Position numbers and translations under genes: made by a program. Source: an uncultured Desulfobacca sp. (lineage in GTDB: Bacteria; Desulfobacterota; Desulfobaccia; Desulfobaccales; Desulfobaccaceae). Taken from it: a stretch of DNA of 13,139 bases. The stretch lies in assembly GCA_937958145.1 (NCBI GenBank), contig CALGOE010000173.1:1-13139 (forward strand). The letters are read 5' to 3'. This document shows positions 6,849-12,331 of this stretch, piece after piece (position 1 is the stretch's first letter; every line of letters begins with the position of its first letter). Below the pieces are notes generated by a model. It did not search any database and was not told the origin of the DNA. It saw nothing but the letters and a program-made list of their open reading frames with translations.

Positions 6849-6877
6849 ATTGTATCGGAAAGAATAAATTTTAACAA
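6849..6877 (-). promoter_or_regulatory. promoter of the iron-sulfur flavoprotein gene
   Basis: On the minus strand TTGTTA (6877-6872) and TACAAT (6854-6849) are 17 bp apart, ending 37 bp before the start codon at 6811. Spacing and A/T-richness fit a sigma70-type promoter. Confidence 0.55.
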
Positions 6878-6965
6878 AGGGGTATAGTTTATGGGGACAC
6901 TGATCCCCTGATTGTCCAGGGTTGATGCTGCTGAGAAAAATGGCCCTTTGGTGATCGGCCAAGGC

Positions 6966-6979
6966 AGGCGGCGCCGCCT
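6966..6979. repeat. 14-bp perfect GC palindrome
   Basis: AGGCGGCGCCGCCT reads the same on both strands. It lies in the gap between vapC and the iron-sulfur flavoprotein gene and is followed by a partial copy (GGCGGC). It could be a protein-binding site or part of a cruciform; nothing else identifies it. Confidence 0.4.
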
Positions 6980-7054
6980 GGCGGCAAAGGTGGGATGAAG
7001 GGGCTGACCGCGAAACCTAAGGGAGGAACCAAGAATATTACCTTACGGGCCGCG

Positions 7055-7080
7055 CCCTTCCGCCGACATCAGGCGAAGGG
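7055..7080 (-). terminator. hairpin across the end of vapC
   Basis: CCCTTCCGCC (7055-7064) pairs with GGCGAAGGG (7072-7080), with one bulged base and a 7-nt loop. The stem covers the vapC stop codon (7069-7071). No T-tract follows, so it may protect the mRNA end rather than terminate. Confidence 0.35.
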
Positions 7081-7500
7081 ATTGATTACCTTAAGAAATG
7101 GGAACCGGTTGAAGTCACGGTCACCCGTGAGGAATTCTTTGATTCCGTGTTCTAAACAGAGAGTGGCGATATGGGCATCATGGATGAGATTGCCGGTTGC
7201 CCCTGATTGCCGCAGGACCTCCTGCATCATTCCTGGATGCTGAGGCGTCTCAGCGAGCAAAACCAGAGAGGGAGAAGCCAGTATACGGCCTAAATCATCC
7301 AGGGCCAATGCCAGCGGCATCGGCGGATGATACACCCGGGGGTGCGTCACTACCCGTAAGAACTCATAAAGGCAAGGCCAGGGAATGGCCCAAGGGCTTG
7401 AGCCTTCGGCCAATTCTTTTAAGAGCCGCCGGGCGACCGCATGATGGGGGGAGGAGCGGATTTCAGCGTGAATGAGAATGTTCGTATCAATGGCCTGCAT
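7069..7500 (-). CDS. vapC: PIN-domain toxin ribonuclease (VapC family)
   Basis: A 143-aa PIN-domain endoribonuclease of type II toxin-antitoxin systems. The metal-binding acids are in their usual places: Asp5 in AIDTNIL, Glu46 in CLYEFLRV, Asp108 in LIHDAHIA and Asp127 in TGDRDF. The family cleaves RNA (often tRNA or rRNA) with Mg2+ when the antitoxin is lost. It follows its antitoxin gene with a 2-bp gap, so both are made from one transcript. The acidic set is complete, so the toxin is presumably active; the target RNA cannot be told from sequence. Confidence 0.93.
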   Translation of the reverse strand: MQAIDTNILIHAEIRSSPHHAVARRLLKELAEGSSPWAIPWPCLYEFLRVVTHPRVYHPPMPLALALDDLGRILASPSLVLLAETPQHPGMMQEVLRQSGATGNLIHDAHIATLCLEHGIKEFLTGDRDFNRFPFLKVINPFA

Positions 7501-7502
7501 GG

Positions 7503-7736
7503 TCAGCGGCCATTCATGAGATCGAAGAGCTGATCACGATCCATTATATCCACCCCTGGCAAAGTCTCAGCTTCCCATCCCGCCAGCTCCAACCGAAATT
7601 CCGATGGGGCGGCGCGCCTGATCAGAGCCTGCCGCAGGAGATCATTGACCAGCGTGCTGAGAGTTTCTCCCTGCCTGGCAGCCTCGGCCTTAAGCTGGCG
7701 TAAGAGATCATCATCAAAAGCTATGGTCGTTCTCAT
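7503..7736 (-). CDS. vapB: ribbon-helix-helix antitoxin (VapB family)
   Basis: A 77-aa protein. Residues 1-45 give the RHH/CopG fold: the beta strand MRTTIAFDDD, a helix DLLRQLKAEAARQG, then ETLSTLVNDLLRQAL. The C-terminal tail (about 46-77) is acidic and hydrophobic (WEAETLPGVDIMDRDQLFDLMNG), as expected for the segment that wraps around and blocks the PIN toxin. It lies directly upstream of vapC and is the likely autorepressor of the pair. No Shine-Dalgarno sequence precedes the ATG, and the predicted transcription start lies at the codon itself, so translation may be leaderless. Confidence 0.9.
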   Translation of the reverse strand: MRTTIAFDDDLLRQLKAEAARQGETLSTLVNDLLRQALIRRAAPSEFRLELAGWEAETLPGVDIMDRDQLFDLMNGR

Positions 7737-7743
7737 GCATCAA

Positions 7744-7772
7744 AGTGTAATAAAATAACATTTTAATGTCAA
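7744..7772 (-). promoter_or_regulatory. vapBC promoter with overlapping palindromic operator
   Basis: On the minus strand a perfect TTGACA (7772-7767) is followed after exactly 17 bp by TACACT (7749-7744). The spacer holds the near-palindrome ACATT-TT-AATGT (7758-7769), which overlaps the -35 box and would suit autorepression by the VapBC complex. Transcription should start at about 7737, next to the vapB ATG (7736). Confidence 0.65.
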
Positions 7773-7883
7773 GAAAATCTCCTGCCGCAATCGCTGGCAA
7801 TGACAAGGGGGAGACAAGAAAAAGTCATTAAAACCATAGGGTTCGTAAATTAAGGGAAAAGGGGCGAGGAGCCTGTTGAAAGC

Positions 7884-7909
7884 CCTCCTTTTCCCTCATC
7901 CCTTTTGCC
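7884..7909. repeat. C/T-rich dispersed repeat, copy 2
   Basis: A 26-nt copy of the repeat at 658-683 (24 of 26 identical), with a complementary purine arm at 7852-7862 (TAAGGGAAAAG). It lies a few bases after the stop codon of the ferredoxin-like gene, where the hairpin could act in transcript ending. Confidence 0.6.
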
Positions 7910-7915
7910 TGTCTT

Positions 7916-8665
7916 TCACGCGGCCAGCTTTTCCCGGCTGAGAATCTCGCCCCGGGCGCTGATCACCACCTGTTCATGGGGAATCCGTTTCCCGGCCGCA
8001 GCCATGCCCTTTTCCACGATGTAGGCCAGGCCGGCACAGCAGGGCACCTCCATGATGACAGTGGTGACGCTCTGGATATCCGCCTTCTGGAAGATCTCGG
8101 CAAATTTGGCGATATATTCGGCCACGTTGTCGAATTTGGGGCAGCCGATGAGCACAACCTTGCCGGGCATGAGGTCTTCATGCACAGAGGGATAGGCAAT
8201 GGGGCCGCAGTCGGCCAGGACCAGCAGGTGCGCCTGTTTCAGGAAGGGCGCGGTGGGCGGCACCAGCTTGATCTTTACCGGCCAATGGGTCAGGGCTGAG
8301 ACCCGGTCTCTGGGTTCCAGGGGTTTGCAGACGCCCATGGCCGCGGGGCCAAAGGTCTGCACCTGGGCCGAGGGGCAGCCGCAGGCCAATGTCGGGGCCG
8401 GCTCCGGCGTCGCCGCCGCCAGGGTTTTCAGGTGCTCCTCCACGGCGTGTTCGTCAAAATCCTCGGCCTCCCGTTCCACGATTTTGAGGGCACCGGTGGG
8501 GCATTCGCCCAGACAGGCGCCCAGGCCGTCGCAGTATTTCTCGGCCACCAGCCGGGCCTTGCCGTCCACGATCTGAATAGCCCCCTCGGCACAGGACGGC
8601 ACGCACTGGCCGCAACCGTCGCAGAGGTCCTGGTCAATTTCAATGATCTTTCTCATGACTTTCAT
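7916..8665 (-). CDS. ferredoxin-like 4Fe-4S protein linked to hcp
   Basis: A 249-aa protein with an N-terminal ferredoxin domain. The first cluster motif is complete (Cys15, Cys18, Cys21, Cys25 in CDGCGQCVPSC). The second, CDGLGACLGEC (45-55), has Leu48 where the second Cys should be, leaving Cys45, Cys51 and Cys55; a [3Fe-4S] cluster or a differently liganded [4Fe-4S] is expected. Residues about 120-249 form a second domain with further cysteines (CGCP at 95-98, ADCGPI at 151-156, GCPKFD at 174-179, VPCCAG at 208-212), unknown in detail. Ferredoxin genes accompany hcp in sulfate reducers (frdX in Desulfovibrio), so electron supply to Hcp is a reasonable inference. The start at 8665 follows GGAG; the HD-protein gene ends 15 bp upstream, so the two are co-transcribed. 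Confidence 0.82.
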   Translation of the reverse strand: MKVMRKIIEIDQDLCDGCGQCVPSCAEGAIQIVDGKARLVAEKYCDGLGACLGECPTGALKIVEREAEDFDEHAVEEHLKTLAAATPEPAPTLACGCPSAQVQTFGPAAMGVCKPLEPRDRVSALTHWPVKIKLVPPTAPFLKQAHLLVLADCGPIAYPSVHEDLMPGKVVLIGCPKFDNVAEYIAKFAEIFQKADIQSVTTVIMEVPCCAGLAYIVEKGMAAAGKRIPHEQVVISARGEILSREKLAA

Positions 8666-8680
8666 GGTATTTCTCCATCT

Positions 8681-9382
8681 TTACGCTGTCGGGGGGGCCA
8701 GACAGCATTTGCGCAGTTCTTTGGCAGCCAGTTCCCGGCCGGCGGCGGTAAGGAAATTATCCTGCACGGCGGCGTCGAGGTCGGCGGCGTTCAGAGGTTG
8801 TTCTTTGTAGAGCTCTTCCAGTGCCGCCAGTTTCATGGCATCATGGAGAATCTGCTGATTCAGATCGCCGGTGTTGTCGGCGGCGGCCAACAGCCGGCAG
8901 ACATCGTCAATCAGGTCGGCCGGGGCCAGAAGTTCCGTTAATAACCGCCGGGCCGTGGGCCGGTCCGCGGCTGTGGGCTCATCCACCTCATGGAGATAGG
9001 CGGCGCTGAGGATGACCGCCAGGTTGCCCCGTTCCACCTTGCCGATGGCCTCAGCATGGCGGGCCACCCGGGTGGCCCGGCCGATACGCTTGAAGTCCCG
9101 GCCAAAGTGGCGTTTCACCGCGATGGCCACCCGATCCTTGAACAGATCTTCCCGGCCGGCCAGGAGCTCCGCCGGCAGCGAGCCGAAACATTGCTCGGCA
9201 TACTTGCAATAGGCGGCGCAGCCGAAATCCATCTTCGGGTTGAGCATGCGCTCGCCGCATTGTTTACAGCGTCGGCTGGCCTCGTCTTTAAAAAACTCCA
9301 TCTCCCCGCCGCACTTGGGGCAGGTGGTTTCAAAGACAGCCCCTGGCTTCCAGTAGCGGGTGTCTTGTCCGGGGCATTGCAT
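8681..9382 (-). CDS. zinc-ribbon HD-domain protein linked to hcp
   Basis: A 233-aa two-part protein. Residues 1-65 are cysteine-rich: CPKC (21-24) and CKQC (39-42) form a zinc ribbon, and Cys3, Cys55, Cys59 and Cys65 could bind another metal. Residues about 75-215 are helical and resemble an HD-superfamily phosphohydrolase: His109 (RHAEA), the pair His131-Glu132 (AYLHEVD) in place of His-Asp, and Asp181 (LHDAMKLAAL) as the fourth ligand. The substrate is unknown; HD proteins usually cleave phosphate esters, nucleotides or cyclic dinucleotides. The HE substitution may change metal choice or weaken catalysis. AAGGAG precedes the start at 9382. It lies between hcp (305 bp upstream) and the ferredoxin gene (15 bp downstream), so it probably belongs to the nitrosative-stress module. 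Confidence 0.75.
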   Translation of the reverse strand: MQCPGQDTRYWKPGAVFETTCPKCGGEMEFFKDEASRRCKQCGERMLNPKMDFGCAAYCKYAEQCFGSLPAELLAGREDLFKDRVAIAVKRHFGRDFKRIGRATRVARHAEAIGKVERGNLAVILSAAYLHEVDEPTAADRPTARRLLTELLAPADLIDDVCRLLAAADNTGDLNQQILHDAMKLAALEELYKEQPLNAADLDAAVQDNFLTAAGRELAAKELRKCCLAPPTA

Positions 9383-9410
9383 GGCGTCACTCCTTGTTGC
9401 GATCAAAACA

Positions 9411-9542
9411 AACTATTGGTGCCCATCCGGAAACTCTTGTAACTGGGTAACGGCCGTTGTAGGGGCGGGGTTACCCCGTCCCTACAGCTTGCCGTATGAA
9501 TTTGACGATGCAGCCGGCAGTTTCCGGATGAACACTAATTGG
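9411..9542. mobile_element. nested palindromic repeat element (MITE/REP-like)
   Basis: An outer inverted repeat (CATCCGGAAACT at 9424-9435; AGTTTCCGGATG at 9519-9530), weakly extendable outward to 9411 and 9542, encloses a second near-perfect palindrome at 9458-9486. The inner arms TGTAGGGGCGGGGT and ACCCCGTCCCTACA differ by one G-T wobble and have a 1-nt centre. Similar GTAGGGGCGGG palindromes are dispersed in many bacterial genomes. No coding capacity. It separates hcp from the HD-protein gene and could fold strongly in the transcript. Confidence 0.5.
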
Positions 9543-9653
9543 CACTATGCCCAAAGGTCTTAAAACGATGGAAAGGGGCCCGGGACCAGGGGCAGGGGCC
9601 AGGAGGATTAAGGTTTTTTGAAGACTCCCAAGGGGCGTCATTTCCTCAACCCT

Positions 9654-9681
9654 CCGACCACTGACCACTAACCACTGGCCA
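9654..9681. repeat. heptamer tandem repeat after hcp
   Basis: Four 7-bp units (ccgacca, ctgacca, ctaacca, ctggcca) run in tandem and end 6 bp from the hcp stop codon. The read-through of the minus strand is TGG(C/T)(C/T)(A/G)G-like. Such heptamer arrays are intergenic in some genomes; number of units may vary between strains. Confidence 0.6.
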
Positions 9682-9687
9682 CTGCAG

Positions 9688-11316
9688 TTAGCCCAAAATC
9701 GCCTTCAGGTCTTCCTCCGGCGTGCTGATGGGCTTGATGTCAAAGTTTTTCACCAAAAAGTCCAGGACGTTGGGCGTCACAAAGGCCGGCAGGCTGGGCC
9801 CCAGGCGGATGTTCTTAATGCCAAGATACAGCAGGGTCAGCAGGATGGCCACCGCCTTCTGCTCGTACCAGGACAGGATCAGGGACAGGGGCAGGTCGTT
9901 GACCCCGACGCCGAAGGCGTTGGCCAGGGCCACGGCGATCTGGATGGCGGAATAAGCGTCATTGCACTGGCCCACGTCCAGCAGCCGGGGGATGCCGCCG
10001 ATGTCGCCCAGTTGTTTGTCAAAGAACTTAAATTTGCCGCAGGCCAGGGTCAGAATGACCGTATCCTTGGGGGCCTTTTCGACGAATTCGGTATAGTAGT
10101 TGCGGGCCGGTTTGGCGCCGTCGCAGCCGCCCACCAGGAAGAAGTGGCGGATCTGCTTGTTCTTGACCGCGTCGATGACCGCCCCGGCCACGCCCAGGAC
10201 GGCGTTGCGGGCAAAACCGGTCATGACAAAGCGGCCGTTGGTGTCCTCCGGGAAGCCGGGCAGCTCCAGGGCCTTTTCAATGGCCGGGGTGAAGTCCTTG
10301 TCGGCGATATGTTTGACGCCGGGCCAACCCACCAGGCCGGTAGTAAAGATGCGGTCCTTATAGGAATCGGCCGGCCGCTGGATGCAGTTGGTGGTCATAA
10401 TAATGGCGCCCGGGAATTCGGGAAATTCCTTGATCTGATTCTGCCAGGCCGTGCCGTAGTGGCCATAGAAATGGGGATATTTCTTCAGTTCCGGGTAGCC
10501 GTGGCAGGGCAGCATCTCGCCGTGGGTATAGACATAGATGCCTTTGCCTTCGGTCTGTTTCAGGATCATTTCCATGTCGGCCAGGTCATGGCCCGAGACC
10601 AGGATGGCTTTGCCCTTTTTGGCGCCCAAGGGGACTTTGGTGGGCACCGGGTTGCCGTAGCGGCCGGTGTTGCCGGCGTCCAGCAGTTCCATGGCCCGCA
10701 GATTCATTTCGCCGCACTTCATGGCCATGGGGATGAGCTCGGCTACGCCCAGGTTGGGATCCAGCATGGCGGCCAGGGCTTCGTGAATAAAGGCATAGAC
10801 TTTTTCGTCTTCCTGGCCTAAAATCTGGGCGTGGTCGGTATAGGCAGCCACCCCTTTGGTGCCGAAAAGGACGATGTGCTTCAGGGACAGGGAATCGGCA
10901 TCCGGTGCCGGGAAGGTCTTGATGCCCAACTGTTCGCCCTGAGCCACCAGGCCTTCCAGGGTCGCGGCCGGGGTTAAAGTGGCGGCCGGGCCGGGAATCT
11001 CAACGTTGCCGCCGGCAGCCTTGACCTTGGCCTTCAGGGCCTCCCGGTGCTGCACGGTATCGTTGATCCAGGTGACGAAGCGGGCCGGGTCAAAATCCAC
11101 GTTGGTCAGGGTGGCAAAGAGGGCCTGCAGGGTAAAGACATTGACGTCCCGGTCGCTGACGCCGACTTTGCGGCCTTCGACGGCCACTTGGGACAGGCCG
11201 ATGAGGGCATACACCAACAGATCCTGGAGCGCGGCGACTTCGGGGTTCTTGCCGCAGACACCCTGGACGGTGCAGCCTTGACCTTTGGCGGTCTGTTCAC
11301 ATTGATAACAAAACAT
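9688..11316 (-). CDS. hcp: hybrid cluster protein, class I (hydroxylamine/NO reductase)
   Basis: A 542-aa cytoplasmic Fe-S enzyme. Hcp reduces nitric oxide to N2O, and hydroxylamine to ammonia in vitro, protecting anaerobes against nitrosative stress. The N-terminal Cys3, Cys6, Cys15 and Cys21 (C-x2-C-x8-C-x5-C) bind the proximal cubane and mark class I. All ligands of the hybrid 4Fe-2S-2O cluster known from Desulfovibrio Hcp can be placed: His243 (SGHD), Glu267 (HGEMLP), Cys311 (TTNCIQ), Cys398 (VGGCDG), Cys426 (LACGKF), Cys451 (VGQCND), Glu485 and Lys487 (WYEQKA). The start at 11316 follows AGGAGG; longer in-frame starts precede the conserved MFCYQC. No Hcr reductase is adjacent; the ferredoxin-like protein downstream may serve instead. 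It is divergent from the CRP/FNR regulator and has a perfect FNR-type site upstream. Confidence 0.96.
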   Translation of the reverse strand: MFCYQCEQTAKGQGCTVQGVCGKNPEVAALQDLLVYALIGLSQVAVEGRKVGVSDRDVNVFTLQALFATLTNVDFDPARFVTWINDTVQHREALKAKVKAAGGNVEIPGPAATLTPAATLEGLVAQGEQLGIKTFPAPDADSLSLKHIVLFGTKGVAAYTDHAQILGQEDEKVYAFIHEALAAMLDPNLGVAELIPMAMKCGEMNLRAMELLDAGNTGRYGNPVPTKVPLGAKKGKAILVSGHDLADMEMILKQTEGKGIYVYTHGEMLPCHGYPELKKYPHFYGHYGTAWQNQIKEFPEFPGAIIMTTNCIQRPADSYKDRIFTTGLVGWPGVKHIADKDFTPAIEKALELPGFPEDTNGRFVMTGFARNAVLGVAGAVIDAVKNKQIRHFFLVGGCDGAKPARNYYTEFVEKAPKDTVILTLACGKFKFFDKQLGDIGGIPRLLDVGQCNDAYSAIQIAVALANAFGVGVNDLPLSLILSWYEQKAVAILLTLLYLGIKNIRLGPSLPAFVTPNVLDFLVKNFDIKPISTPEEDLKAILG

Positions 11317-11368
11317 GGTGACTCCTCCTGTGGGGTTGGGGTTGACTGAGCGTATCGTTGTTGCCTTA

Positions 11369-11374
11369 AAAATA
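11369..11374 (-). promoter_or_regulatory. -10 element of the hcp promoter
   Basis: TATTTT on the minus strand. If used, transcription starts at about 11362, which puts the centre of the operator at 11403.5 exactly 41.5 bp upstream, the position for class II activation by FNR/CRP proteins. The -35 region is replaced by the operator, as usual for such promoters. Confidence 0.5.
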
Positions 11375-11396
11375 CGTTGTTTCAGAAGCAAACACC

Positions 11397-11410
11397 TTGA
11401 TCTATATCAA
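11397..11410 (-). promoter_or_regulatory. FNR/HcpR-type operator of hcp
   Basis: TTGATCTATATCAA has perfect TTGAT and ATCAA half-sites around 4 bp; the symmetry extends to CCTTGAT...ATCAAGG (11395-11412). It is 80 bp from the hcp start codon. The same 17 bases occur again at 11525-11541. Confidence 0.8.
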
Positions 11411-11428
11411 GGGGGGAATTTTTTTGTT

Positions 11429-11484
11429 GGCAGGGGAAAAAGTTCCAGGGCATCTTTGCTCACCGGGAAGTTTTGGCCCCTGCC
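11429..11484. repeat. imperfect inverted repeat between hcp and its regulator
   Basis: GGCAGGGG (11429-11436) and CCCCTGCC (11477-11484) are perfectly complementary, and the pairing continues imperfectly inward through AAAA-GTTCC / GGGAAGTTTT. It lies between the two operators, so it could hold a hairpin in the regulator transcript or a separate protein site. Confidence 0.45.
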
Positions 11485-11526
11485 TTACCATTGATATTTA
11501 TTATAAGCACTCTTATTCCCAGCGCC

Positions 11527-11540
11527 TTGATCTATATCAA
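11527..11540 (+). promoter_or_regulatory. FNR/HcpR-type operator of the regulator gene
   Basis: A second TTGATCTATATCAA, identical to the hcp site, lies only 27 bp before the ATG at 11568. A possible -10 (TATTAT or TATAAG, 11499-11507) is upstream of it, so the site would be downstream of the transcription start and act in autorepression. The -10 is weak, so this is inference. Confidence 0.7.
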
Positions 11541-11567
11541 GTTTAAGGAAATTATCTTGGCTTGGCT

Positions 11568-12254
11568 ATGGTGAATACTCAGCAGATTCAATCTCTTCCA
11601 TTGTTTACCGGGATGACGCCAGAGCAGCTCCGGGAGTTGGCCAGTATTGTGGTGGAAAAGCCCTATAGCCGGGGGCAGGTTATTTTCCGGGAGGGGGAGG
11701 AGGGCAGGGGTTTTTATGTGGTAGCCACCGGGCGGGTGAAGATCTATAAGCTGTCGCCGGAGGGCAAAGAACAGATCCTGCATATCTTCGGGCCGGGGGA
11801 GCCTTTTGCCGAGGTGCCGGTTTTTGCCGGGCAGGTCTATCCGGCCAACGCCGAGGCCCTGGAAGACAGCCGCCTGCTGTTTTTCCCCCGGGCAGGCTTT
11901 ACCGAACTGATCCGGCGCCACCCTTCCCTGGCGTTGAACATGTTGGCGGTGCTGTCCCGGCGGCTGCGGCAGTTGGCGGCGCTGGTGGAGGATCTGTCCC
12001 TTAAGGAAGTCCCGGCCCGACTGGCGGCCTACCTCCTTTATACTGCGGAGCAAAAAGGTGCGGCCCACTTTGACCTGGACATCCCCAAGGGCCAATTGGC
12101 CAATCTTTTGGGCACCACGCCCGAGACCTTATCCCGCCTGTTGGCCAAGATGGCGAAAGAAGGGCTGATTGCCAGCCGCGGGCCGAGGATCGAGTTACTG
12201 AAGCGAACCGACCTGCAGGCTTTGGCCGCGGGGTTGCGGCGGCTGGCAACCTGA
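11568..12254 (+). CDS. hcpR: CRP/FNR-family regulator, HcpR-like
   Basis: A 228-aa regulator with an N-terminal cyclic-nucleotide-binding-like beta barrel (about 8-120, with GQVIFREGEEGRGFYVVATGRV), a dimer helix (about 120-145) and a C-terminal winged helix-turn-helix (about 150-228). Recognition helix residues Glu186, Ser189 and Arg190 (PETLSR) equal the E-x-x-S-R of FNR, which reads TTGAT, and both nearby operators are TTGAT-N4-ATCAA. There is no cysteine in the protein, so an FNR-type Fe-S cluster is excluded; known HcpR proteins bind haem and respond to NO, the likely mode here. The ATG at 11568 is chosen; an in-frame TTG at 11562 is nearer to AAGGA (11545) and may be the true start. Divergent from hcp, it should activate hcp and control itself. 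Confidence 0.88.
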   Translation: MVNTQQIQSLPLFTGMTPEQLRELASIVVEKPYSRGQVIFREGEEGRGFYVVATGRVKIYKLSPEGKEQILHIFGPGEPFAEVPVFAGQVYPANAEALEDSRLLFFPRAGFTELIRRHPSLALNMLAVLSRRLRQLAALVEDLSLKEVPARLAAYLLYTAEQKGAAHFDLDIPKGQLANLLGTTPETLSRLLAKMAKEGLIASRGPRIELLKRTDLQALAAGLRRLAT

Positions 12255-12279
12255 AGCCCCGGCGCCGGAGCAGGATGTT

Positions 12280-12298
12280 CGGGAAAATTCAGTTCCCG
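12280..12298. terminator. small hairpin between convergent genes
   Basis: CGGGAA (12280-12285) and TTCCCG (12293-12298) pair around a 7-nt loop, 26 bp after the regulator stop and before the end of the convergent glycosyltransferase gene. There is no T-tract; a weak call. Confidence 0.3.
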
Positions 12299-12331
12299 GT
12301 CGCAAAGAACAGCGGGATTGACCAGATCAGC

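Noticed and set aside
9391..9410. Third HcpR site just upstream of the HD-protein gene (TTGAT half-site on the minus strand)
   Set aside because: Only one half-site matches; the other is ACAAG instead of ATCAA, so chance is likely.
10012..10821. 269-codon open frame on the plus strand opposite hcp
   Set aside because: Antisense shadow of hcp, whose cluster ligands are all present.
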